From: Phymatolithon calcareum
Taxonomy: Eukaryota; Rhodophyta; Florideophyceae; Hapalidiales
Assembly (NCBI GenBank): GCA_977006965.1
Contig: OZ345372.1
Location: forward strand, 310,001 to 374,000
Direction of reading: 5' to 3'
Length of the DNA: 64,000 bases
The notes beneath the pieces were generated by a model, which was not told where the DNA came from, ran no database searches, and saw nothing but the letters and a program-made list of their open reading frames with translations. Positions 33,901 through 43,537 of the stretch are shown here, in pieces. Within the stretch, counting starts at the first letter, position 1; every line of letters begins with the position of its first letter. The position numbers and the translations under genes are program-made.

Positions 33901-36558
33901 TGCAGCTCTTCCACCGCTACCAATGCCCACGACGATAACGTTTGGTTTCATACGCTTGATAAACGTTTTAAGTTGGTTTTTCACCTGCTCGGGAGGCGTG
34001 GTCCTCGGCGGTCTCCGCAGCCAGTATGCGAATAGTTCTTCATTGCTGACGTACTCACCATTATCATCGACAACAACAAATGTAAGTCGCTCGGGTGCAA
34101 CACGGCGAGCGGAATTACCTCGCCCGCGCTCAGCAGCGTCTTCCATATCCTTTCTCGCTTGATTCTTGTCTGGTTCTTCATCCTCTTCTCTTGTCACGCT
34201 GATCGCCAGTACAACTGGAGCTCCATCTTCAGTCGGATATGGGCGACAAGGTCCAAGCAACAATCGACGAGATGCCGCCTGCGTCATCTGTCTCTTCAAG
34301 GTTTCTGTGGTTTGATCCAAAAGCATTTCACGAATTTCTTTCCGAATCTGGACCTTCAGCTCTTCTAAAACCTGATCGGCGACAAGCTTCCTCTCGGCGT
34401 TCCACTTATCAACGAGAACAGACCCATTCGGAGGACAGAAAAACGCTTTCTGCAGAATTTGTGACAGCTGATGAACTTGCTCCTCTTGAAAATTGATTTT
34501 CACTTTTGTAAAGCCAAGATCGACAGCGCGTAAAATGAGAGCAAACTCGACACTGTTGGAGAACCTTTCGAGTTTCTTTCCAGCAATAAAAGTCACAGGT
34601 CGAAGTGGATGTGCGTCATCGACATCTGTCAGGCCACGAGGAGTCGGATTTGTGTCAACAGTGACGGTTCCTTCCTTGTTCAATATGAGTCGGGCAGCTT
34701 GAGCGACAAAGATTTCGCTGGTCATTTCCTTCACAAGGATTAGGCGAGCAGCTGCTAATAGCCGAGAAGGGTCGCTTTCAAGAGTTGATGCCTGCAGCAC
34801 AGTTTCTTCCCGTAGCCGTCTTGCAAATAATCTAGCAGCCTCCAGTGGTTCATCATCGCAATCCAAAGGTAAATGCGTCTGCGCAGCGGTAGGTCCATAC
34901 TGAGCCCCGTTATGTACATTTTCAGCAAATTGCGTTGCACTTAATCCGTACATTTCACTCAAGCCTCTGTAGCCTTTCTTGCAGAAATCAGAATACCGAT
35001 ATCTCCTTCGCGATGGTCGACGCAGTGGTTTCTCGTCCGTGCCGTTGGAGGCATTTCCCCCCACACTCTGCAGAGATGTATGGAGCTCAACAGAAAGTCG
35101 CAAGAAGCGTTCACAATCAGCAAGTTGCAGTTCATTATCGCTAAGCTTGGCTGAAGAAACGACTTGATCGATGACAGACTCTGGAACACCTTTCTGAGAT
35201 GCCGATTGAGAGGCGTCTATCAACCGTTGGCGCCTTCTGTTGAACTCTGCGAATTTCTGATCCCAATCCATGATTTTCCACAACGTAGACCAGTCTCCAA
35301 ACCCGTCATCGTACCCCGGCTCGACACCGCGCAAATGCTCAATCGACAGTCCCGGTCGGTACCCATCATACTGGTAAGAATTAAAGCCGCGAACAAGACT
35401 CGGCGTGGGTGGAGGATCCTCATTCCACGATGTTCCCCTGCCCAAGGGATTCTCACCAACATCACACACAAGTTCTGGAGTAATGTAGTCCTTCCGGTAC
35501 ATGGCAATAAACGGAATGTCCAGTTTATCTCTGTGGACATACTGCAGGAAAACAGCAATTTTTTCGATGACCCTTTCCGGCGGATACCGCATTGCGCCAA
35601 TGTTCAGATCGTCCCTAAATCCATAGTTGTAGATCCATTCCGCCTGCTTCTTGAGAGCTTGTTGGCTAGGGGTAGCGTACTTATCTCCAAAATGTTTGAT
35701 AAGACGCTCGGGGATATCAGGAGTAACGAAACGGGCAATAATCTTCGGCTTTTCAGGGGCATCATCATCCAAGGTGGTAGCAGCCATGGCACGCAAGGCC
35801 GATTCTGTGGAACGAGTTTCATCAACACGGCGATTCCTTCTTCGCGGTCTTGGAGTACCTTCCTCATCTTCATCTTCAGGCAGGAAATCATCGTCGTCCT
35901 CCTCATCTGACCCAGCAAGTCCACCGGGTTGATCCCCATGCTGAAAATACTGGTTGGTAGCCTTATACTGCATCATTTCTTCAGCATCTCCGAAGATGGA
36001 ACGAGCAGCTCTCACAGCTTCAGAGCTCACGAGGCCTTTACGTTCGGCAATTCGACGACGACGTCCGCGGCCACCATCATCAATGAAGTCGTCGAGATCA
36101 TCATCGTAGTCAAAGTTTTCATCCACATCCCTGCGGCGATCTCCCTCATCCTCGTCTTCGTAATCACCTGCCAGACCTCGGTAGACGGCATCCAGGTCGT
36201 CGGCTTCGTCATCAGAAGCTCCTTTGCGAAGGCGACGAAGCTTCTTCTTCCGATTCACATGCAGTCCCTTTTCTTCGAGAAGCTCAAAATCACCCTCAGC
36301 AAGCTCTGGGGAATCCTCGCGATATTTCCTCCGCTTGCGCTTATCCTTTTTCCGATGTCGAGATATCTCAATGTCATCAGCACGATCTGAGTCTCGGTCC
36401 TGGTCGTCGTCACTTAGAACTTCTTCTTCATCAACGATGAAGTCGTCCTTCTCGTAGTCGTCGACATCATCATCTTCCTCCTCACTGGAATCCCGATACT
36501 TTGGCGTGTTCTCTTCCTCCTCACGTTCCGCTTCGTCCTCGACGTACTTGGTAGACAT
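30940..36558 (-). CDS. SPT6: Transcription elongation factor SPT6
   Basis: 1872 aa in one exon, slightly longer than typical SPT6. The ATG at 36558 opens an acidic, Asp/Glu-rich N-terminus (1-270) with KKDKRKRRK-type basic patches, as in SPT6 where it binds histones and Spn1/IWS1. Helical core segments follow; the YqgF-like domain is around 870 (VVGIGSGGRAAIRL), the helix-hairpin-helix is near 1040 (LVQYVGGLGEHKANALI), the S1-like region is near 1250-1310, and the tandem SH2 is about 1410-1610 (DVIIRPSAYNKDAFVFSS, IGADVFEQVDEALEQF, YIRVVTHGYKLRDVL). The last 250 residues are Pro/Gly/Met/Arg-rich with about five HMGRGDMRG-type units. SPT6 travels with RNA polymerase II, keeps nucleosomes in place and couples to RNA processing. 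It is convergent with the NAPE-PLD-like gene, 453 bp between stops. Confidence 0.96.
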   Translation of the reverse strand: MSTKYVEDEAEREEEENTPKYRDSSEEEDDDVDDYEKDDFIVDEEEVLSDDDQDRDSDRADDIEISRHRKKDKRKRRKYREDSPELAEGDFELLEEKGLHVNRKKKLRRLRKGASDDEADDLDAVYRGLAGDYEDEDEGDRRRDVDENFDYDDDLDDFIDDGGRGRRRRIAERKGLVSSEAVRAARSIFGDAEEMMQYKATNQYFQHGDQPGGLAGSDEEDDDDFLPEDEDEEGTPRPRRRNRRVDETRSTESALRAMAATTLDDDAPEKPKIIARFVTPDIPERLIKHFGDKYATPSQQALKKQAEWIYNYGFRDDLNIGAMRYPPERVIEKIAVFLQYVHRDKLDIPFIAMYRKDYITPELVCDVGENPLGRGTSWNEDPPPTPSLVRGFNSYQYDGYRPGLSIEHLRGVEPGYDDGFGDWSTLWKIMDWDQKFAEFNRRRQRLIDASQSASQKGVPESVIDQVVSSAKLSDNELQLADCERFLRLSVELHTSLQSVGGNASNGTDEKPLRRPSRRRYRYSDFCKKGYRGLSEMYGLSATQFAENVHNGAQYGPTAAQTHLPLDCDDEPLEAARLFARRLREETVLQASTLESDPSRLLAAARLILVKEMTSEIFVAQAARLILNKEGTVTVDTNPTPRGLTDVDDAHPLRPVTFIAGKKLERFSNSVEFALILRAVDLGFTKVKINFQEEQVHQLSQILQKAFFCPPNGSVLVDKWNAERKLVADQVLEELKVQIRKEIREMLLDQTTETLKRQMTQAASRRLLLGPCRPYPTEDGAPVVLAISVTREEDEEPDKNQARKDMEDAAERGRGNSARRVAPERLTFVVVDDNGEYVSNEELFAYWLRRPPRTTPPEQVKNQLKTFIKRMKPNVIVVGIGSGGRAAIRLKDDIRFVLHEMLNTGQLDYMVPIDQRHMFQQIRNQPNQGDAAAYRFIDPFVMCVDDWPAKIYAHCKWATVGLPVDGMTLLEKRAIALARLAQEPLTVYAGICSDRDVAPKFKLHQYHYFLKASERVHTLTRALIRAVCTNGVDINRVLSLPHTKPLVQYVGGLGEHKANALIRTLEAALSEDDKGLPSRKHLWNKDFMGRTVFMSAAAFLRVRDPELHNGGSTSRAVELRKRILERRSRGRRRDDDDADAFYDPMDDSRIHPEHYAVAIKIADEALRDDEGQLRIDLNDANGQLDALRVTSAVLDRPEGLRRLALDEYAEHLFKLRRGKLYETVKLVAREFYGPYKDCRRSLVAPTPQAMFYMVTGADPMEFRVGAKVTATNCRIADTLSFIMCSLPHNVRGSVDRYDFADEQIEEQDLKKLVTEGSSLACRILRFEYDHFKARLTSKPSMLKDPKSIQGYIELVNVRDDCYRPYPAQATGLGLEGPHAQSARDAEMLLKSSGSTADEVRRRKMSRLRMRAKSIVNHRLFRDISGPDAVETLRNALPGDVIIRPSAYNKDAFVFSSKFAALEPLEGAVPRDVFHIEFKVEKDPNNSNNPTRITIGADVFEQVDEALEQFLHPIIGNLKEGLDHRKFRNGGEEQLKKVVAAEKKAKPGAIPYYLGLSDKRDLHMFIAYVPGQSTPRTEYIRVVTHGYKLRDVLHRNVEAMCQWFKKNMTKGMTVRRPGTETHHVYPASPFAAPGTPRSQSVPMSSGPTPVIDAPPPRAIPQPVHAVAQNPFAGPVPAQNGARPVVDVPPPLQAAGRGTPARPVDWNRATPSIDAPPPVQNGSGTPGQYAPRREPYRQPPAPRDHPMPDVSGRPMSRVDMRAAPMDMRDPPPYIGRGDMRGQPSHMGRGGDMLGPPAHMGRGDMRGSSVHMGHGDMRGPHPHMGRGGMRGPPNRGPPMRGPRQNGPPSPRGGAGRGRGASRTIPAWAAKQNQQSG

Positions 36559-39388
36559 TCTGGCCCTGCGCTCAAAAGCAAAAGACGGAAATCACGTTCG
36601 CTTACGACTGCAATGGCATGAAAGTCCTCCCGTCGCCTTGACAACCTAAGAGCAGTAGCGCGGTAAAGCGTGAGCTGTCCTGGGTAGCAGGCTGCAAAAC
36701 CAAGTGTTTTGCGCCGATTTTTTCGCTGCTTTGCTGCTTGACCACCAGAAAAGCGCGCCAATCGCAACTGCGCTGCCTATACGTCAAGCTGGCGCGAAAC
36801 TGGTGGGAATGGCTTTTCCAGGGCGGGCGACCATGCGGGGAGGGCTCGGCGGGCATGTACTGCCCAGCGTGAATAGTGCAGCCTTGGAGGTGCAGTTCGT
36901 CCAAAATGGTGAGGAGACTTAGAGCCCAGTTTTTGAATATGATGGTTAAAAGTGCGTTTTTGATGCTTTGAGAGCTGTTTTTGTGCGGTGCTCGGTTTTT
37001 GCTCAGCATTCCCCGTGATACTCAAAACTTAATTTTCAAAATAATTCATCACGTCAAAATTTCGTAATTACATGTTCGCGCAAACTTGCTGTAGAATTTT
37101 TCAATTGAAGTTCATGCCCAATTACGACTAATGCACTATATTTTGCGGAGTGCAGTCAGACGAATAAAGGGTGCCGCAGGTAGAGCGGTGGCTGAAAATA
37201 AGAAACAAAAAAGAATGCCTACCTTGGTTGTCAGATTTCATTCACGCTCCTCATCCAGAGCTTGATGACTGTGGTGAAGAAAAGTTTAGTGCTCTCATGG
37301 CAAAGGTTTCACTTGTTGCAGCTGACAAGTCCTGATACGAAATATTCCAGCCGCGCTCGACAATTACACATTTTGCGTTCTGTCATTGCAGTGCAAAGAT
37401 AGAAGACAAAAAGAAAATTTATGTCAATGAAGAGGCGCCATACACCTGATATCGAAGAGACGTATATTTTCCGTGGATCTCGTATACACTCTGGACCATT
37501 TTTTCCTGGGCGGGGACTTAATGTGTCGTCCAGGATGTGTCGAGACCTCATGACGACAGTCCACATTGTACACGAAAGCAGAAAGTCACCCAAGCAAATC
37601 GTATCTGATCGCCGAGGTCTCATGGATTGGATTCCGGAGAAGTAGAGAGAAAATGTCGGGATGCTGCATCAGAAAATCTTACTCTCTGACCACCAGAAAG
37701 CGATAGCAATTAACCTAGCTGACCAGTCGAAGACTTACTCTGCCTTGCAATTCGAAAAGATTCAAGACAGGCCCGTGGATCTCTGCAGTAGAATTTCGTA
37801 GAATCTCCCAATTCAAAAGAGAGAAAAAAGTACAAGTTAAAGCGCTCCGAGGTCATGTATTGTGTCACAGTGATACTGACTCTTTGTGTCATCTCAAACT
37901 GGCTGAAAATGCTCACACCCGTCCCACGAATAACATTTCTATCACTTAGCAGACGGTTCGTCAATCACGGAAAACTTCTGATAATGTTTTCGGGGAAAAG
38001 AAAAACTTAACCGGCTGAGAAGGCACATTCAGGGAAAGAATCAGACAGCTCACTGATTCCGCCGTTTGTAAGACCTGATTACACAAGACGAAAAATACTT
38101 TTATTGAGAAAGGGATCGTTTGTTCTTGAGCGTAGTATCATTCTGAATAAGCAGTGGAAGAGCTTTCGCTTACCGGTTAAATTTATTTGAAGTGCAATTA
38201 CTCCGTTCGCTTTGCCAGGTGCTTGTGCTCAAGTCAAATTATTCTGACTTCTTGACATTGCAACCAGCGATTGAAGTCTACCGGATGCCTCGGCAAGTCT
38301 GGATTCTAACACTGGCCCGCACGTGGAGTGATGGGCGGGGGAAAGCTCAGTTTCAAATCCATCTTACTCACCAAATAACTCCATCGTCAACTTGATAAAG
38401 ACGCAGTTGGGCTTTTTTAGGCTCGTTTTGTACTCTCTGGGCGATTTCCTAGTCATTCCGGAAGTTGTCGGTCAAGGCAATTATTGTGGAACAATGTCTC
38501 TTAATTTGTGTTCGAGCTGTGTGGTGTTTATGGACTGCACCCCCCACTTAGTCATTGACGCAACCCTGGCAGTTGAAGGATTTCTGGAATTGTTGATATG
38601 TAGTGGAAGTGTGTTGTTGTCTGGCTCAAGATTGCAAAGTACTTTCGGTGGGGCAGAATGCCAATCCCGACGAGAACCTGAGTAGTCGGTCTTTTCTCAT
38701 AGGAGAAGAAGGCACATCGAGGGGGAGAGTATTCGCCATAGAATTCATCACTTGGTTGGTGTTAGGTGTCCAAGCTATGAAGTGCATGTTTCCTGCTGCC
38801 CGCCGGTCACCAATGCTGCATTGTAAGAATAATCTGGACTGGCACAGGGTCGGGAATTTGCTCGAGAGGCACGCTGCGGATATTTCCGTAAAGTGTATCT
38901 TCATGGAGGATGTCGGCAACACACTCGCGTGCACGTTCTTGAAAAACTTCACTGCCGAGCACCTGATTTTACGTTGTGGTGGACGTTCCGTCTCCAGACG
39001 TAAATTTATAGTTAGAGTGAGTACAAAAACCGGAGAAGAGCTATGCCATGAGAGACCCCTAGCCATACTCAAATTTCTGAGCAGTGAGAAATTGTTGCAG
39101 AACAGCGTAGGCGCTCATCGTCCATGTGAGCGGTCTTTCCGTAATAAAGCAAGAAAGAAAAAACCTCAGTACGCAGATTCTCCAGAATGTGAAAAGAATT
39201 GTCTATCACTGCTTGTCTTCGCACATCTCACTGACGTCATTTTGACGATTTCTTAAATCTCCAACCTTCAAGATTTTCAGGATACAAGAGTTATGCGCGT
39301 CTTTCCAAAGTGCATTTCGTATCATATTTACGAACTCGATCTGCGCACAACTTCCTAGCGATGCAAAAAATCAGATTGTCGTTTCTCA
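36559..39388. other. 2.8 kb intergenic stretch, no supported gene
   Basis: It holds the SPT6 upstream region. A 217-codon plus-strand frame at 38603-39256 lacks an early ATG and any recognised motif, so it is not called a gene. Confidence 0.4.
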
Positions 39389-40341
39389 ATGTTCCATCCC
39401 TGCGGAGTCAATTCCCAGACAATGGGCTTCGTCGTCCCTGGCGGTATTCCTTCGCTGCAACGTGAAACGAAGGGAAAGCGCTGCATGCGTCGCCCCCGCC
39501 TAGCGCACCGTCCTCGAGTACCCCGTGCTAACGTCGAAACCCATAACTCGGCCGCGGCGACTAACGGCGGCTCCGCGGTCGATCCCGTGATCGCGACGGA
39601 CGAGATCGTAACAACTGCTCAGCAGCTGCAGATGCAGCCGGCGCAGTGATACGGAGATACTTCCGTACCGGGATCGGTTCGCGTGCAAAGGGCGATACAT
39701 CTCCAGTGACACAGGCCGACACCGAAGCTGAGGCGGCGATCCGTAGAGTAATCCGCCATACCTTCCCCACACATGCTGTGCTCGAGGAGGAAGGTGGTGG
39801 AGATGCTGGGGATGTACTTTTGAGCGCACAATGGGCATGGGTCATCGATCCGATTGACGGTACGAAGGCATTTATGACAGGCAAGCCGACATTCGGCACT
39901 CTTATCGCCGTCCTTCGCCGCGGTGTACCTGTTTTCGGCATCATTGATCAGCCTATCTCAGGTGAGAGATGGGCAGGCGGTGCTGGACGATTGACAACCT
40001 TCAATGGATCGTCGGCTCGTGTTGCCGAACGGGGGCCGCTCGCAGAGTGCGTTCTGCATGCGACAACGCCGGATATGTTTGTCGGACTTGACGGCGTCGC
40101 GTTTCGTGCGGTCTCACGCAAAGCAAAACACACTGTATATGGATCTGATTGTTACGCGTATGCGCTACTCGCGTCTGGTCACGATGACGTCGTCGTCGAA
40201 GCTGACCTCAAGCCTTGGGGTTTTCTCGCACTGGCACCTGTCATCGAGGGAGCTGGCGGCGTCATGACGGACTGGTACGGCGAATGAATTGGGCCTGATT
40301 GTGATGGCCGTGTTGTTGCTGGGGCTTCTCATAAAATTGTT
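39389..40341 (+). pseudogene. hisN: HisN-type histidinol-phosphate phosphatase (inositol-monophosphatase family), frameshifted and interrupted
   Basis: Two frames make up the gene. The first starts at 39389 or, better, at the ATG near 39422 (MGFVVPGGIPSL, Arg-rich after it: a red-algal-looking plastid transit peptide). It reaches DEIVTTAQQL at about 39627. The second frame continues DAAGAVIRRYFR, SPVTQADTEAE, AVLEEEGG (metal-binding Glu pair), WVIDPIDGTKAF (signature with the metal-binding aspartates), PTFGTLIAVLRRG, YGSDCYAYALLASG, and VIEGAGGVMTDWYG. A one-base slip near 39627 separates them. A TGA at 40285-40287 then stops the frame inside the C-terminal motif; the expected IGPDCDGRVVAGAS follows in phase. 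HisN removes phosphate from histidinol phosphate in plastid histidine synthesis. Two lesions suggest a dying gene, or sequence errors; all metal-site residues remain. Confidence 0.75.
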
Positions 40342-41232
40342 ATGGAAGTGCTCGAGACGCTTGATGAGGGTCTGGCGCCGCCGAAAGACTTTCAGGACCG
40401 TGGGCCAGGGCACGTTCAGGCGATTCCAGGATTCGGTGCAGCTGTGGAGACTGATGGGACGCAGAGTGTTTCTGTTCAAATTCGGGCAGAGCATCACGAT
40501 GTTTGCGAGGTCGCTGTTCGCGTGCCGAATGTCCTCGCGGCACATGAAATCGAACTGGCCACGCTGGTTGAACAAGAGCTGCTCCGCGGACTTATCAGCG
40601 TCTCAGTCAAGATCTATGGTACTCCGCAGGTCGTTGAAAATGCAATTCCGATTTCTGATGTGGCTGCCGCGAAGCAAGCGCGGAAGCTGCTCGATGATGT
40701 CGCTGCAGCTGCTGGTGTGGACTCAACACCAACACTTTCGGACGTTCTTCGCGTATTGGACCGCTTGCAATCGAAACCAAGAGTTTCCGATTCAAAAGTA
40801 CAGTTGCTGCTCCCTCTTGCACGCCGCGCAGTGCTATCTGCATCATCCGCACTTGTTTCTGCTCGGCGGCGCACTGGTGCAGCTCTTGAACGCGAGGCTC
40901 TCGAACGGATTTCAAAGATCGACACTGTGCTTGACGCACTGCAATTGCGCTTGGCGGACGCCAAAGAACTAACCAAATCTTCGGAGGCGATTTCAGCTCC
41001 GGCGTGGGGTACAGCGCTGGAGCAGGCGCGTGCTCACCCGCATATGCTCGCTGTAGGTTCCATGGGCGTGGGTGGAGGTGTTGGAATACGAATAACCCTC
41101 TTGGCGCGAGAGGTTCTACGCTGCACACGCGCAATTGCTGAGCGTGCAGACGACGCTATTATTGCCCATCATGCTCTCTTAATTGAGGAGGAAGGACTAG
41201 CGCTGCGAGGAATTGGGAAGCGTATCCGCTAA
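40342..41232 (+). CDS. YicC-like protein, in frame with the upstream HisN
   Basis: 296 aa from the ATG at 40342, but that ATG sits in the last helix of HisN (HKIVMEVLETLDEGL), so the natural reading is one HisN-YicC polypeptide broken only by the TGA at 40285. From about residue 26 the sequence follows YicC: VQAIPGFGAAVETDG (YicC SMTGFG-like start), VSVQIRAEHHDVCEVAVRVP, a helix ending in LLRGLISVSVKIYG, then LSDVLRVLDRL, SARRRTGAALEREALERI. The end ITLLAREVLRCTRAIAERAD takes the place of the YicC LDFL.QE..RE.NT motif in diverged form. Bacterial YicC proteins are endoribonucleases or sRNA-decay factors. Whether this divergent protein keeps that activity is unknown. Confidence 0.6.
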   Translation: MEVLETLDEGLAPPKDFQDRGPGHVQAIPGFGAAVETDGTQSVSVQIRAEHHDVCEVAVRVPNVLAAHEIELATLVEQELLRGLISVSVKIYGTPQVVENAIPISDVAAAKQARKLLDDVAAAAGVDSTPTLSDVLRVLDRLQSKPRVSDSKVQLLLPLARRAVLSASSALVSARRRTGAALEREALERISKIDTVLDALQLRLADAKELTKSSEAISAPAWGTALEQARAHPHMLAVGSMGVGGGVGIRITLLAREVLRCTRAIAERADDAIIAHHALLIEEEGLALRGIGKRIR

Positions 41233-42645
41233 CCCGAAGCTTCAGGCCCGAACAGCGCGGGTTGACCTGAGATCGGTTGGGATGCTTGCCCAAGCTTCAC
41301 CGCACCAAGGCGGATGCATATTTCGTCTAATTGTGTAGTATGGAATATCGACCAGCCTTTTCCAATCTCCTGTCTTGGGGGAGAACTGGAGACGGGGGAA
41401 GACATTTGCTCTGCTCATTGTCAGCTTCATACTCGTGGGGAAGCCCATGGTTGCCCGGGCTGTTGGGTAATCACGATGTGAAGAAGCGTTTGGCCCAGGG
41501 TTCGCATCGGACGGACTGCCTCGCTGGACCGTCAGTGGACCGGCTTTTCGACCGGATTCCGAGTGCGAATTCTGGACAAAATAAAATTTTTGAGCGGATT
41601 TTTCGCAAAATTTTAAGCAAAAAATCCGGATTCGGAAGATGATTGGCCTTCATGAAAGCCTTCCAACAATCTGCACATAGGTTTTTTCCTCTGCTGTTGT
41701 TTTTGTGGTGGAGAATGCTGCAGCATGCTAACTTTTAGGCAAGAACATCATCTGGAAACCTGTGGGGGTGCCGATGGCACGTGCCACCTGTGCCGACGAA
41801 GCACCTACGGTGCAGCGGCGTTGGCACTGAGCATTAGCTGAAATCTGCCCGCCCCTGCTCCCACCCAAAAACGCCGCATACGAGGGACCACATGTGCCTG
41901 TCACTCTATTGAAATAAAATAAAATTATAAGCACTTGTTAATTGCTGGAACATCATACTGTGTCACACTAAGCTATAACTCGTGACTGTCAGCTCGTCAG
42001 GGCTTTCAGCATCTTACTGCACGAGAAATTCAAAGAAACATCTGAAAAACAATGCACGAGCTTCTGCAGTCAGATTTGCACGGAAGGGAGGAAAATGCAT
42101 ACAGTCTGAGTTGTGCAGCCTTCAAGCAACACGTCGACATTACGAAGATCTTCCTGGGTCACTATGAACAATTCCTGAAATCCTTCTGATATTGACGTTG
42201 GCATATTTCTAACTTTTCGAATATAGCTTCGCTTCTCGTGAACTGTTCGTTCAAGAAACAAGAGATTTCAGCCGAATTTTGCATATTGGTGATGTTGCTG
42301 AAACGGTTGGCCAGAATGCATGGTTCTGTGCGGATTTTGAAGGTGTAGCAGTTGAAGTGTCGTACTTGATACTTGAAATCTCCGGAAGCAGCTCAAAAAC
42401 GTATTCCTTGCCAAGCATTTCCTGAATTACCCATGAGTCCTTCCATTTATCCTAAACGAATTTTCAGTGAACTGTTCGCGATACATTTCATACTGATATT
42501 TTGAATAAAGCTCCGAGTTTTTTAAATAATTCACGAAATTTTTTCATATGAGAGTTGCAAACTGTTCTCGCATCCAAGACCGGTTAGAGGGATGGCTAAG
42601 TATCTTCACAGAAGCTACTCGTATGCCGCTTTATTAAGGTGATGT
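41233..42645. other. Intergenic stretch; GAACNGTTC sites begin here
   Basis: No gene recognised. Isolated GAACTGTTC palindromes at 42239-42247 and 42469-42477 are outliers of the array at 43.5-44.6 kb. They suggest the associated element begins before 42.2 kb. Confidence 0.45.
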
Positions 42646-43455
42646 CTAGAGCGCAGGAGGACCTTTCTTATAATTGTTAACAAGATACGAGAGGGACTGC
42701 TTGTTCTCCTGAATTTTCCACTTCTCATGAAAGAGTAGAACCGCTTCCATCCATTCTAAGTCTATGCCCGCCTCTGTTATGGAAAGAGATTTTTCAAGAG
42801 CCACAATCTTGATTAGGCACTTGAACCGATTAAACTGCCTCTTTTGTCCACTATTAGCCCACCCATATGGTGAATAGTTCTGAATTAGCCTTTTTCGAAG
42901 CGTAAGGTCGATTAATTCTCGAAGAGGAGAAATGCCGTGATCCGGAACGCCGTGGCGCCAAATTTCGATAACATCTTCTATATTCTTCGGCAGCCGAGGA
43001 ATATACTTCGCGATTGCTGTAGGCGTATTTTGACGCTTGCGTATTGGAGAATTGGTTCTATTGACTTCTTCCACCGAGGCCGGTAATATAAATGCATTTT
43101 TTCCTTGACAAGAAGTTGGGCGAGTTGGGCGAGCACAATCATTGCATCGAAGAGCATTGGATCCTACCTCATCGTTACGGCAATCATCTCGAATCCCTTG
43201 TGTCCTCTCGGTCATTCCTTGTATTGATTTTCGATTGTAAATGATGTACAATCGCTCTATGAGCTCGTTTGACCAGTTGCGCATTATATTGTTCCAATCT
43301 TTCTTCGCTCGTTCCAAATTGGCTCTTGCCAAGGCAAACATTGGCTTTCCGATATTCATGAACGCATTTTCAAACCGAATTACTTGTCTTGGAACCTGGA
43401 ATCCGGCACCGCTGCCACCTCCCTGAATAGCACGAGCAGTACCAGTGCGCTCCAT
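42646..43455 (-). CDS. Protein with a possible GCR1_C-type DNA-binding domain
   Basis: 269 aa from the ATG at 43455 (a TTG-started frame reaches 43491). The N-terminal half is helical (FENAFMNIGKPMFALARANL, KDWNNIMRNWSNELIERL). A central segment has cysteines (CNDCARP). The C-terminal 90 residues read LPKNIEDVIEIWRHGVPDHG, LRELIDLTLRKRLIQNYSPY, GWANSGQKRQFNRFKCLIKI. The order 'v.eiW.hG....plrel...r...W.....kr.f.r.k.li' resembles the GCR1_C domain of fungal transcription activators, which also occurs at the C-terminus of Crypton tyrosine-recombinase elements. Similarity is by eye only. It is transcribed away from the palindrome array that begins 80 bp upstream of its ATG, so it may bind or be controlled by that array. 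Confidence 0.5.
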   Translation of the reverse strand: MERTGTARAIQGGGSGAGFQVPRQVIRFENAFMNIGKPMFALARANLERAKKDWNNIMRNWSNELIERLYIIYNRKSIQGMTERTQGIRDDCRNDEVGSNALRCNDCARPTRPTSCQGKNAFILPASVEEVNRTNSPIRKRQNTPTAIAKYIPRLPKNIEDVIEIWRHGVPDHGISPLRELIDLTLRKRLIQNYSPYGWANSGQKRQFNRFKCLIKIVALEKSLSITEAGIDLEWMEAVLLFHEKWKIQENKQSLSYLVNNYKKGPPAL

Positions 43456-43537
43456 GTTACCATCGATCTCTTCCTTTTTGCAGCTGTACAAAGGGAATGT
43501 TTTTCTGAATTCGATATGACCTCAAACGAGATACCAT

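Noticed and set aside
38603-39256. 217-codon plus-strand ORF
   Set aside because: Starts with GTG, the first ATG is far inside, and no motif or composition supports it.
39601-39650. A 15-bp intron (GTAACA...CTCAG) explaining the HisN frame change
   Set aside because: Far too short for splicing, and the would-be intron encodes conserved HisN residues; a one-base slip is simpler.
40285-40287. TGA as selenocysteine or programmed read-through in HisN
   Set aside because: No SECIS-like structure evident, the position is not a redox site in the family, and a second lesion exists nearby.
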